Positions 16,817-24,201 of a stretch of DNA of 64,000 nt are shown one piece after another. Within the stretch, counting starts at the first letter, position 1. Every line of letters starts with the position of its first letter. The notes below the pieces were generated by a model. It saw only the letters and a list, made by a program, of their open reading frames with translations. It did not search any database and had not been told where the DNA came from. Both the position numbers and the translations under genes were made by a program. This stretch comes from Flavobacterium aeripolare (GTDB taxonomy: Bacteria; Bacteroidota; Bacteroidia; Flavobacteriales; Flavobacteriaceae), in NCBI RefSeq assembly GCF_013294025.1, contig NZ_JABSNL010000009.1:62001-126000 (forward strand), in the 5' to 3' direction.

Positions 16817-18538
16817 ATGCAGCTATTTGATTGGATTGTTTTAATTGTTACGCTTTCATTTATCGTTATTTATGGCGCTTGGAAAACAAAAGGAAGTAAA
16901 AACGTAGAAGATTTTATATTAGGAAATAATGAAACCCCATGGTACACCGTAGGACTTTCTGTAATGGCGACACAGGCAAGTGCAATTACATTCTTGTCCA
17001 CACCGGGACAGGCGTATCATGACGGAATGGGTTTTATCCAGTTCTATTTTGGTTTGCCTATTGCGATGATTGTGATTTGTCTCACCTTCATCCCTATTTA
17101 CCATAAATACAAGGTTTACACTGCTTATGAGTACCTTGAGAAACGTTTTGACCTTAAAACGCGGTCCCTAGCAGCCATATTATTCTTGTTTCAAAGAGGA
17201 CTAGGAACGGGATTGACCATCTATGCACCTGCCATTATTTTGTCGGCTATATTGGGATGGAACCTTACTTACATGAATATTGCGATAGGAGTACTTGTAA
17301 TTGTATACACATTTTCGGGAGGAACAAAAGCGGTCAATGTTACCCAGAAACAGCAAATGTTTGTGATTATGTCTGGAATGTTTATCACTTTCTTCTTGAT
17401 CTTGCATTTCCTTCCTAACGACATGACTTTTTCGAATGCCTTGCATATTGCAGGTGCAAATGACAAAATGAAAATCGTTAATTTCTCGACAGATCCAGAG
17501 GATAAGTACACCATCTGGAGCGGAATAACTGGAGGATTTTTCTTGGCCTTGGCTTATTTTGGTACCGATCAATCACAAGTTGGTCGTTATTTATCTGGAA
17601 AGTCTGTTAGAGAAAGCCAGATGGGTTTAATCATGAACGGACTCCTAAAAGTACCTATGCAGTTTTTCATATTGCTTACAGGGGTAATGGTTTTTGTTTT
17701 TTACCAATTCAATCCTGTACCGTTAAACTTTAATCCTAATAACAAAATAACGATTGAAAAATCACAGTATAAAGGAGAATACAACGCGCTAGAAAAGCAG
17801 TTAGACGTTTTATCTGAAGATAAGAAAGTCATTAATTTATTATACATCGATCAGTTAAATCAGGATTACGACAACCCTATTCTTAGAAAAGAATTAATTG
17901 CACTTTCTACTAAAGAAAAAGACCTACGAGATCGTGCTAAGGAAATCATTCTAAAAGCAGATAGCAACAGTGAAACTAATGATAAGGATTACGTGTTCTT
18001 TCATTTTATTTTAAATTATTTACCTAAAGGCTTGATTGGTTTATTGCTAGCTGTAATTATCTCAGCAGCGATGTCGTCTACCGCTTCGGGTTTAAATGCA
18101 CTAGCTTCTACAACAGCAATTGACATATATAAGCGTAATGTAAAAGGAGAAAAATCAGATAAGCATTATTTAAATGCAACTAAGTTCTTCACCTTATTGT
18201 GGGGTATTATTGCCATTTTATTTGCTTGCGTAGGGACTTTGTTCGAAAATCTGATTCAGTTAGTAAACATCATTGGGTCTATTTTTTATGGAACAGTATT
18301 GGGAATCTTCCTAGTAGGTTTCTATATCAAATACGTCAAAGCAAAAGCTATTTTTTACAGTGCGTTAATAAGTCAAAGTACTATTTTCTTAATCTACTAC
18401 TATGCGATTGCAATTTATCCTAGTGGCCAAGAAAAACTGGGGTATTTGTGGCTTAATTTCATTGGAGCAATGCTTACTATAATCTTAGCAACGATCATGC
18501 AGGCAACCTTATTTAGAAAACAAGAAACTGCAGCATAA
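16817..18538 (+). CDS. Sodium:solute symporter (SSS family)
   Basis: A 573-residue integral membrane protein with about 13 to 15 helices. It begins FDWIVLIVTLSFIVIYGAW, then has the SSS-family block SVMATQASAITFLSTPGQAYHDG, GTDQSQVGRYLSGKS in the sodium-binding region, and AMSSTASGLNALASTTAIDIY at about residues 418-440. A soluble insertion of about 100 residues (around 305-395), lysine- and glutamate-rich, separates two membrane halves. Its partners are the PIG-L deacetylase and the microprotein, so a deacetylated amino sugar or related product is a reasonable but unproven substrate. Confidence 0.92.
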   Translation: MQLFDWIVLIVTLSFIVIYGAWKTKGSKNVEDFILGNNETPWYTVGLSVMATQASAITFLSTPGQAYHDGMGFIQFYFGLPIAMIVICLTFIPIYHKYKVYTAYEYLEKRFDLKTRSLAAILFLFQRGLGTGLTIYAPAIILSAILGWNLTYMNIAIGVLVIVYTFSGGTKAVNVTQKQQMFVIMSGMFITFFLILHFLPNDMTFSNALHIAGANDKMKIVNFSTDPEDKYTIWSGITGGFFLALAYFGTDQSQVGRYLSGKSVRESQMGLIMNGLLKVPMQFFILLTGVMVFVFYQFNPVPLNFNPNNKITIEKSQYKGEYNALEKQLDVLSEDKKVINLLYIDQLNQDYDNPILRKELIALSTKEKDLRDRAKEIILKADSNSETNDKDYVFFHFILNYLPKGLIGLLLAVIISAAMSSTASGLNALASTTAIDIYKRNVKGEKSDKHYLNATKFFTLLWGIIAILFACVGTLFENLIQLVNIIGSIFYGTVLGIFLVGFYIKYVKAKAIFYSALISQSTIFLIYYYAIAIYPSGQEKLGYLWLNFIGAMLTIILATIMQATLFRKQETAA

Positions 18539-18559
18539 CAGTAATTATACAGCAATAAA

Positions 18560-18598
18560 AAGCCCGTTTTACAATCAAGTAAAACGGGCTTCTTTTAT
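18560..18598. terminator. Bidirectional terminator
   Basis: Perfect 13-bp stem AAGCCCGTTTTAC / GTAAAACGGGCTT with a 6-base loop between convergent genes. Confidence 0.92.
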
Positions 18599-18627
18599 TT
18601 TTTTAAACGGTATGAATTAATAGCAGC

Positions 18628-19470
18628 TTATCTTCCCCACTCAGCGATACTGTCTTTATTCATTTTTACATAATCTTGATTTCCTGCTGCTTCAGATGCA
18701 GTTAACGATAATTTAGCTGTTTCAATAGCGCCTTTTTTATCTCCTTGTTTTGCTTGAATTAAAGACTTAAGACGTAAAATATAGAATGGTTTCTCTTTGC
18801 TTAATTCTAGTGATTTATCTACATAAGTTCTCGCTTTTGCAACATCTCCATTCGACTGATAGAAATATTGTGCCGAAGAGAAATAATCATTTGCATTAGG
18901 TCCTGCCAATGTTCTTTCGATACTTGCAAGAGCTGCTTTTTCTGTAGGCACTTCAAACTTTAATCGAGCATAAGAATTCTCCCAGTACATCTCTAAATAA
19001 GCCGAGTTGTTTTCGATCCCACTAATTCCTATTGTAAAAGTCTCTGCCATTGTAGGAGAAGTAGATTCCTTAACAGTTGTTTTTAAAGCAACATTTGCTT
19101 CATCATATTTTGCTGGCGTTCCCCAGTTATCTGTTGCTTTGTAAAAAATCACATCCCATTGCTGTGCATTTGGAATCGTGTATAAAGCATACGTTCCTTT
19201 TTTCAACTCTTTACCATCGATTTGCACGTCGTCACTAAAAGAGATTGTTGTATTTTCATTAGCTCCAGTTCTCCATAATTGTCCAAAGGGAACCAAATTC
19301 CCAAAAACAGCTCTACCTCTTGCAGAAGGTCTTGAGTAAACAATTTCAACATCAGTTAAACCAACAACTTGTTTGATTTCTGATTTCGGACTCGATTGTG
19401 GTGTTTTCACCTGTGCTTCAATTGTAAATTGAGTAATCACGATTGCTAATGCGATTAGTAACTTCTTCAT
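18628..19470 (-). CDS. DUF2911 domain protein with TPR-like C-terminus
   Basis: A 280-residue exported protein. I start it at 19470, the MKKLLIALAIVITQFTIEAQ signal peptide; the longer frame adds ten residues without one. Residues 25-180 match DUF2911: KQVVGLTDVEIVYSRPSARGR, FGQLWRTGANENTTI, LKKGTYALYTIP and WGTPAKYDE are conserved blocks of this periplasmic family of unknown function. Residues 190-280 form two or three short helical repeats like TPRs (AQYFYQSNGDVAKARTYVDKSLEL in part). It is separate from the HAD gene upstream by 79 bases. Confidence 0.88.
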   Translation of the reverse strand: MKKLLIALAIVITQFTIEAQVKTPQSSPKSEIKQVVGLTDVEIVYSRPSARGRAVFGNLVPFGQLWRTGANENTTISFSDDVQIDGKELKKGTYALYTIPNAQQWDVIFYKATDNWGTPAKYDEANVALKTTVKESTSPTMAETFTIGISGIENNSAYLEMYWENSYARLKFEVPTEKAALASIERTLAGPNANDYFSSAQYFYQSNGDVAKARTYVDKSLELSKEKPFYILRLKSLIQAKQGDKKGAIETAKLSLTASEAAGNQDYVKMNKDSIAEWGR

Positions 19471-19549
19471 AATGTATTGGTTTTTTAAAATTGGATTCAA
19501 AAATAGTATTTGAATACTACTTCTTAGTTAAATATTGATTAAAGTGAAC

Positions 19550-20203
19550 TTATAATTGGCTAATAATCTCAAAACTGAGTTCGTTAAAATCATTGATAAT
19601 TTTATCTGCTAACGATAAATCTTGTTGTTTAGAATGAAAGCTATTGTAAGCAATACAGTAGATTCCAGCGGCTTTTGCAGCTTTTATTCCGGCTGTGCTG
19701 TCTTCGATAACAATACAATTTTCTTTTGGTGCTATTGATAATGAGGCTGCATGTTCAAAAATTGCAGGATGTGGTTTAGACATAGGAAAATCCTCTCCAC
19801 TCACAATATGCGTAAAATAATCGTGTAGTTTGAAGCGATTAAAAACGCGAGAGATCGTCACCTTTGAAGCCGAAGAAGCTAATATCAACTGCATTCCCTT
19901 TTTATGGAAATCTTTAATTAAATCTTCTACACCTGCTAGCAACTCTAAATCTTCCTTATTATCAAAAGCATCGTTAAAAATAGTACGCTTGCGCTGAATC
20001 AAATCCTCCACATCATGGTCTAATTGAAAGGTCTCTTTCACCTTTTGAAAGGTATTGCGAGTTGAATTTCCAGTATATGAAGTAAACATATCCTCAGTTA
20101 CAGCGATATTAAGTTCCTTAAATTGTTGAAAATAAGCGTAACGGTGTACGGGTTCTGTATCAACAATTACACCGTCCATATCAAATATTACTGTTTTTAC
20201 CAT
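19550..20203 (-). CDS. HAD-superfamily hydrolase, beta-phosphoglucomutase-like
   Basis: A 217-residue HAD hydrolase, subfamily IA. Motif I is VIFDMDGVIVDTEPVH with the nucleophile Asp at residue 8. A helical cap follows at 16-85 and motif II is LILASSASK. Motif III/IV covers SKPHPAIFEHAA and IVIEDSTAGIKAAKAAG. The DxDG-V-I-V-D-T-E-P-x-H signature is that of the beta-phosphoglucomutase/2-deoxyglucose-6-phosphatase group. The substrate is probably a small sugar phosphate. No sugar operon is adjacent, so no more specific name is justified. Confidence 0.9.
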   Translation of the reverse strand: MVKTVIFDMDGVIVDTEPVHRYAYFQQFKELNIAVTEDMFTSYTGNSTRNTFQKVKETFQLDHDVEDLIQRKRTIFNDAFDNKEDLELLAGVEDLIKDFHKKGMQLILASSASKVTISRVFNRFKLHDYFTHIVSGEDFPMSKPHPAIFEHAASLSIAPKENCIVIEDSTAGIKAAKAAGIYCIAYNSFHSKQQDLSLADKIINDFNELSFEIISQL

Positions 20204-20273
20204 CTTGATTGTACCTTTTAGGTTTAGAGGACTTACCTCCTGTTGTCATTAAATTATTTAAAGCGACTGCAAT

Positions 20274-20990
20274 TTACTCTTTTTTAAGGAGGTATCTAAT
20301 CACGGTTTCTGCAGCGTATAAACCAAATAATCCTGGCATATAACTATTGGTACCATAAAAAGACTTTTTATAATTAGAACCATCAGTCATTTTTAAACTC
20401 GCCTCGTCTTGAATTTCTGAGGAGAAAACGACTTTTAACTTATCAATTTTATGCTCTTTTAATCTTCTACGAATTGTTTTAGCTAAGAAACAATTTTCAG
20501 TGTTATTGATATCGGCTACTTTCACTTTTGCAGCTTCCATTTTTCCACCTGCACCCATACTTGAAATGATTTTAACACGTTTGCGTTTGGCCGCAATGAT
20601 TAAATTTAATTTTGGCGTCACACTATCGATGCAATCCAAAACATAATCAAATTCTTCAGTTACAATTTCGAAAGCACGCTCCGGCGAAAGAAACTCTTGC
20701 ACACGAGTCAGTTGAAGTTCGGGATTGATGTCCATTAAACGATCACCAACAATGGTAATTTTAGGTTGCCCCACAGTAGAATGCAAAGCAGGCAACTGGC
20801 GATTAATATTAGTAATATCTACTACATCACCGTCTACAATTGTCATTTTCCCTACTCCTGCTCTCGCTAAAAATTCAGCCGAAAATGATCCCACACCTCC
20901 TAGTCCTACTACTAGAACATTTGCGTTTTGTAATTTGGTTAAACCATTATCTGTAAATAAAAGTGCTGCTCTCTCTGTCCACTCTGCCAT
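20274..20990 (-). CDS. tcdA: tRNA threonylcarbamoyladenosine dehydratase
   Basis: A 238-residue ThiF/E1-like enzyme that converts t6A37 of ANN-decoding tRNAs to its cyclic form using ATP. The nucleotide-binding loop VLVVGLGGVGSFSAEFLARAGVG lies at residues 24-46, followed by IVDGDVVDITNINRQLPA, as in TcdA/CsdL. DYVLDCIDSVTPK and the SSMGAGGKMEAAKVKVADI segment are also typical. It opens AEWTERAALLFTDNGL, the usual start of this subfamily. It stands alone between a HAD and a TatD gene, all transcribed in the same direction. Confidence 0.92.
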   Translation of the reverse strand: MAEWTERAALLFTDNGLTKLQNANVLVVGLGGVGSFSAEFLARAGVGKMTIVDGDVVDITNINRQLPALHSTVGQPKITIVGDRLMDINPELQLTRVQEFLSPERAFEIVTEEFDYVLDCIDSVTPKLNLIIAAKRKRVKIISSMGAGGKMEAAKVKVADINNTENCFLAKTIRRRLKEHKIDKLKVVFSSEIQDEASLKMTDGSNYKKSFYGTNSYMPGLFGLYAAETVIRYLLKKE

Positions 20991-21049
20991 TGCTTATTGT
21001 ATTTAAAATTTTAAAGTTAGATGTTTTAAACCTACTCCTTATTATATAA

Positions 21050-21709
21050 TTAATTGCTTAAATCGATTTTAAAAACCGCCTTGCAATTATCTCTAATTAC
21101 TATTTTTATTTCTTCAACAGATACTCCGCTGTATTTTGCTGCAATCTCATACACTGCTTCAATTGTTTCCTCCATGGTATCTGTTTCTAGAAAAAAACGA
21201 TTGCTAGGCACAGATTGAAACACGGATTCCAAATCTGGGTTTTTTAATAAGTATTTTCCAAAAGACAAATAGCAACCACTATCAATGAGTTGTTTTGCTA
21301 GCTGTGCACTTTTTGAAAAACCATGAAAAATTAAAGGCACCGTGATTTTTAAGCGTTCCTTAGTTTCGATAATCTCTTGAAATGCTGCTACACAATGCAA
21401 AATTACTGGTTTACCATACTTTTGAGCCAGCAGCAATTGCTTCTCAAATACCTCTTGCTGCAATTCAAAAATTGTATCAGCGCGCTTGTCTAAACCACAC
21501 TCACCCACAGCAAGACAATTTTGTTCTTGTATTTTTTCTTCAATACACGCTAAATCACTCGCTACTCGATCTACATTGACATACCAGGGGTGAATCCCAA
21601 TAGAATAAGTAGGAATAGTAGCATCAAACTCCTGAGGATATTGATTGACTAATGCTATCTGATTATCTGATTGTGTTACTGAATGCGTATGTAAATTAAA
21701 GAAATTCAT
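21050..21709 (-). CDS. TatD family metal-dependent hydrolase
   Basis: A 219-residue protein related to TatD DNases. It starts FFNLHTHS, the metal-binding H-x-H. It also has AVGECGLDKR with the conserved glutamate, KPVILHCVAAFQE with a metal-ligand histidine, LIFHGFSKS and RFFLETDTMEE with the last metal-binding aspartate. Shorter than classic TatD (about 260 residues) but typical of the Bacteroidota branch. The likely activity is 3'-5' exonuclease or a related phosphohydrolase. Its ATG overlaps the TAA of the DUF1684 gene upstream (TAATG), so the two are translationally coupled. Confidence 0.88.
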   Translation of the reverse strand: MNFFNLHTHSVTQSDNQIALVNQYPQEFDATIPTYSIGIHPWYVNVDRVASDLACIEEKIQEQNCLAVGECGLDKRADTIFELQQEVFEKQLLLAQKYGKPVILHCVAAFQEIIETKERLKITVPLIFHGFSKSAQLAKQLIDSGCYLSFGKYLLKNPDLESVFQSVPSNRFFLETDTMEETIEAVYEIAAKYSGVSVEEIKIVIRDNCKAVFKIDLSN

Positions 21710-22311
21710 TAGTCATGAAATTTTTTAACTCCTGCTTTTATTTCCACATTAATGTCATTTTCTAACGGCACTTTAGGACAAGAATACTCTGGACTATAAG
21801 CACAATAAGGATTGTAGGCCGTATTAAAATCAATTTCGATGGTATCTCCTTTTGGTAATTTCAAATCAATGTAACGACCACCTATGTAGCTTTCTGCACC
21901 AGATGTGATATCAGAAAACGGTAGAAATAAATAGTCTTTATATTCCTTTTTTCGTGACAACACGATATCTCTGTACACATTTAATTTATATGATTTTCCA
22001 TCGATAGTAAAATCGACTTCACCATACTTGACATATATAGGAGTGCGATCTGTAGAAGTGGGCATTTTGAATGCTTTTTCTTTAGGAGTACGAGTGAATT
22101 TAGCTACCACAAAATATTTTTCGTTAGCAGGAAAAAAATCTAGTGACTTGAAATGCGCTAAATCGGCTGGCAATAGCGGACTCGTTTTGGCGTTTGCGTA
22201 CTCTTTATTTAATTCGTCTTGGAACGATTGCACCTTTGCTTTATCAAATTTATTTTGGCTGTAGCCAAAGCTGATAAAAAGTATGGCAAAAAAGAGACTG
22301 TAATTTTTCAT
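21709..22311 (-). CDS. DUF1684 domain protein
   Basis: A 200-residue exported protein with a signal peptide (MKNYSLFFAILFISFGYSQ, in part). The rest fits DUF1684: SPLLPADLAHFKSLDFFPANEKY in part, YVKYGEVDFTIDGKSYKLNVYR, FLPFSDITSGAESYIGGRYID and the strongly conserved C-terminal NPYCAYSPEYSCPKVPLEN. The family has no known enzymatic activity; the cysteine pair near the C-terminus may be a disulfide or metal site. It is the first gene of a two-gene operon with the TatD homologue. Confidence 0.9.
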   Translation of the reverse strand: MKNYSLFFAILFISFGYSQNKFDKAKVQSFQDELNKEYANAKTSPLLPADLAHFKSLDFFPANEKYFVVAKFTRTPKEKAFKMPTSTDRTPIYVKYGEVDFTIDGKSYKLNVYRDIVLSRKKEYKDYLFLPFSDITSGAESYIGGRYIDLKLPKGDTIEIDFNTAYNPYCAYSPEYSCPKVPLENDINVEIKAGVKKFHD

Positions 22312-22378
22312 ATAAGAAGTTTTAGCAAAAATAGTTTAAAGTTACAAAGAGACAAAGTGAGCAGCTGATAAAGTTTTC

Positions 22379-22386
22379 TACCTTTG
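22379..22386 (+). promoter_or_regulatory. -7 promoter element of the MFS transporter gene
   Basis: TACCTTTG matches TAnnTTTG, 20 bases before the ATG at 22407. No clear -33 TTG. Confidence 0.5.
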
Positions 22387-22406
22387 CTATAAATAATCAC
22401 AAGCTA

Positions 22407-23621
22407 ATGTTAATTACTGCATTTCAACGCTATTTAAATAATTTCAAAGGATTTTCAAGAGAGATATGGATTCTTACTTTAATCACTTTCATTAATAGAG
22501 CGGGAACAATGGTACTGCCGTTTTTATCTAAGTATTTAAAGGAAGACCTAAATTTTACTTATGGTGAAGTAGGCTGGATTATGGTGGCTTTTGGTTTTGG
22601 TTCCATGTTAGGATCCTGGCTAGGCGGTAAATTATCTGATAAAATAGGTTTCTATAAGGTGATGGTATTTAGTTTGTTTAGCTCAGGAATATTTTTCTTT
22701 GTTTTACAATACATTACCAGCTTTTGGGGCTTGTGCTTCGGGATGTTTACCATTATGACTCTAGCTGATATGTTCAGGCCAGCCATGTTTGTATCTCTTG
22801 GAGCCTACGCCAAACCCGAAAATAGAACACGTTCCCTTACCTTAGTGAGACTAGCAGTAAATTTAGGCTTTGCAGCTGGACCTGCATTAGGTGGCTTGAT
22901 TATTATGGGAATAGGCTATCAAGGTTTATTCTGGGTAGACGGAAGCTCCTGCGTTGTAGCCATTTTAATATTTGCACTTTTAGTGAAAGAAAAAAAGAAA
23001 GCCACCCAACACGATGCGCACAACTCTGTCTTAGAAGTCGCCTCTGTGTTTAAAGACAAAGTATTCTGGATTTTCTTATTTGTGAGTTTTGTAACTGCTA
23101 TGATATTTTTCCAACTTTTCACTGCCTTACCTTTATATCATAGTGAGAAATTTGGTTTAAGCGAATTCCAAACTGGCTTGCTCATGACCTTGAATGGCTT
23201 GCTAATATTTGCACTAGAAATGCCTATTGTGAGTTATTTTGAACGAAAACAGAAAGGTAAAATGAAAATTATCTTCTGGGGATCTTTGATGATGGGCTTG
23301 AGTTTTTATGCATTGTTGATTGATGTTTGGGCAGGAATGTTAGTAATAAGCATGGTGTTCATCTCTATAGGAGAGATTTTTGCTTTTCCTTTTTCGAATG
23401 CATTTGCTATGGGACGTGCACCCTTAGGGCATGAAGGGCGTTACATGGCACTGTACACCATGAGTTTTAGCTTGGCACATATTGTAAGTTCTAAAGCCGG
23501 ACTGGGTATCATCGCTGATTACGGCTACCAAACAAACTGGCTGGTCATGGGAACTTTTGGTGTAATAGCCGCACTTTGCTGCCTTTGGATACAGAAATTA
23601 CTTAGATTCGAAAACAAATAG
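22407..23621 (+). CDS. Major facilitator superfamily transporter
   Basis: A 404-residue inner-membrane protein with 12 predicted helices. After helix 2 it carries the MFS loop motif GSWLGGKLSDKIGFYKV (G-x-x-x-D-R/K-x-G). The repeated half shows the related loop YFERKQKGKMK. The P-A-L-G-G stretch in helix 5 (FAAGPALGGLIIMGIG) is the antiporter motif C of drug/proton antiporters, so an exporter is more likely than an importer. The gene stands alone, with a promoter-like box at 22379. Confidence 0.88.
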   Translation: MLITAFQRYLNNFKGFSREIWILTLITFINRAGTMVLPFLSKYLKEDLNFTYGEVGWIMVAFGFGSMLGSWLGGKLSDKIGFYKVMVFSLFSSGIFFFVLQYITSFWGLCFGMFTIMTLADMFRPAMFVSLGAYAKPENRTRSLTLVRLAVNLGFAAGPALGGLIIMGIGYQGLFWVDGSSCVVAILIFALLVKEKKKATQHDAHNSVLEVASVFKDKVFWIFLFVSFVTAMIFFQLFTALPLYHSEKFGLSEFQTGLLMTLNGLLIFALEMPIVSYFERKQKGKMKIIFWGSLMMGLSFYALLIDVWAGMLVISMVFISIGEIFAFPFSNAFAMGRAPLGHEGRYMALYTMSFSLAHIVSSKAGLGIIADYGYQTNWLVMGTFGVIAALCCLWIQKLLRFENK

Positions 23622-23694
23622 AATAAAATTACTAGACAGTTCGCATTGCAATTAGCAGTATTAACACCCTGAATCAAAAACTGTTATCTAGTAT

Positions 23695-23750
23695 AACTAT
23701 AAAAATAGTTATAAAACTATAAAAATAGTTGTATAACTGAAAACATAGTT
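23695..23750. promoter_or_regulatory. Three helically phased BlaI-type operators
   Basis: Three 16-bp sites start at 23695, 23715 and 23735, exactly 20 bp apart. The first two are perfect AACTAT-AAAA-ATAGTT palindromes and the third is AACTGA-AAAC-ATAGTT. They overlap the promoter of the blaI-like gene. Dyads of the ACTAT/ATAGT kind are what BlaI/MecI winged-helix repressors bind, so autoregulation is expected. Confidence 0.8.
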
Positions 23751-23759
23751 GTAATTTTG
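23729..23759 (+). promoter_or_regulatory. Promoter of the blaI-M56 operon
   Basis: TTG at 23729-23731 and TAATTTTG at 23752-23759, spaced 20 bases, fit the Bacteroidota -33/-7 pattern. The third operator lies inside the spacer. Confidence 0.65.
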
Positions 23760-23782
23760 AATTGCGATAAGTAAACCCCGAC

Positions 23783-23810
23783 CCCGACCCCGATAGCTAT
23801 CGGGGTCGGG
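23783..23810. repeat. 28-bp perfect GC-rich palindrome in the blaI leader
   Basis: CCCGACCCCGATAG followed directly by its exact reverse complement. It lies between the promoter and the blaI ATG, so it would be transcribed. An extra direct CCCGA copy precedes it at 23776-23782. The inner CCCGATAGCTATCGGG core is, from memory, a common dispersed palindrome in flavobacterial genomes. Confidence 0.85.
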
Positions 23811-23838
23811 TTGAAGAAGCGCCTATAAAAACGATACT

Positions 23839-24198
23839 ATGCAAAAACTAACGAACAAAGAAGAGGAAATCATGCACATTTTATGGAAGCTTAAAAAAGC
23901 TTTTGTAAAAGAGGTTATGGAAGAAATCACAGTCGATCCGCCACATTACAATACCCTATCGACAATCATTAGAAACCTGGAAGAAAAAGGATATGTAGCT
24001 TATAATGCCTTTGGGAAAACGCATCAGTACTATCCTATTATTGCGATCGAGGAATACCGAAAAAAGTTCATGCACACCGCGATTGATAATTACTTCAATA
24101 GTTCGTACAAGAATATGGTTTCGTTTTTTGCTAAAGAAGAGAAAATTTCGGCTGCAGAATTGCGTGAGATTTTAGAAATGATCGAAAATAAAAAATAG
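23839..24198 (+). CDS. BlaI/MecI/CopY family transcriptional repressor
   Basis: A 119-residue winged-helix repressor. The N-terminal domain shows LTNKEEEIMHILWKLKKAFVKEV, NTLSTIIRNLEEKGYVAY as recognition helix and wing, and FGKTHQYYPI. The C-terminal 40 residues form the dimerisation helices. In the family, the membrane metallopeptidase sensor causes cleavage or release of this repressor. Its partner follows three bases later, and three matching operators lie upstream. No beta-lactamase is nearby, so the controlled process is probably a cell-envelope response and not antibiotic hydrolysis. Confidence 0.92.
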   Translation: MQKLTNKEEEIMHILWKLKKAFVKEVMEEITVDPPHYNTLSTIIRNLEEKGYVAYNAFGKTHQYYPIIAIEEYRKKFMHTAIDNYFNSSYKNMVSFFAKEEKISAAELREILEMIENKK

Positions 24199-24201
24199 CC
24201 T

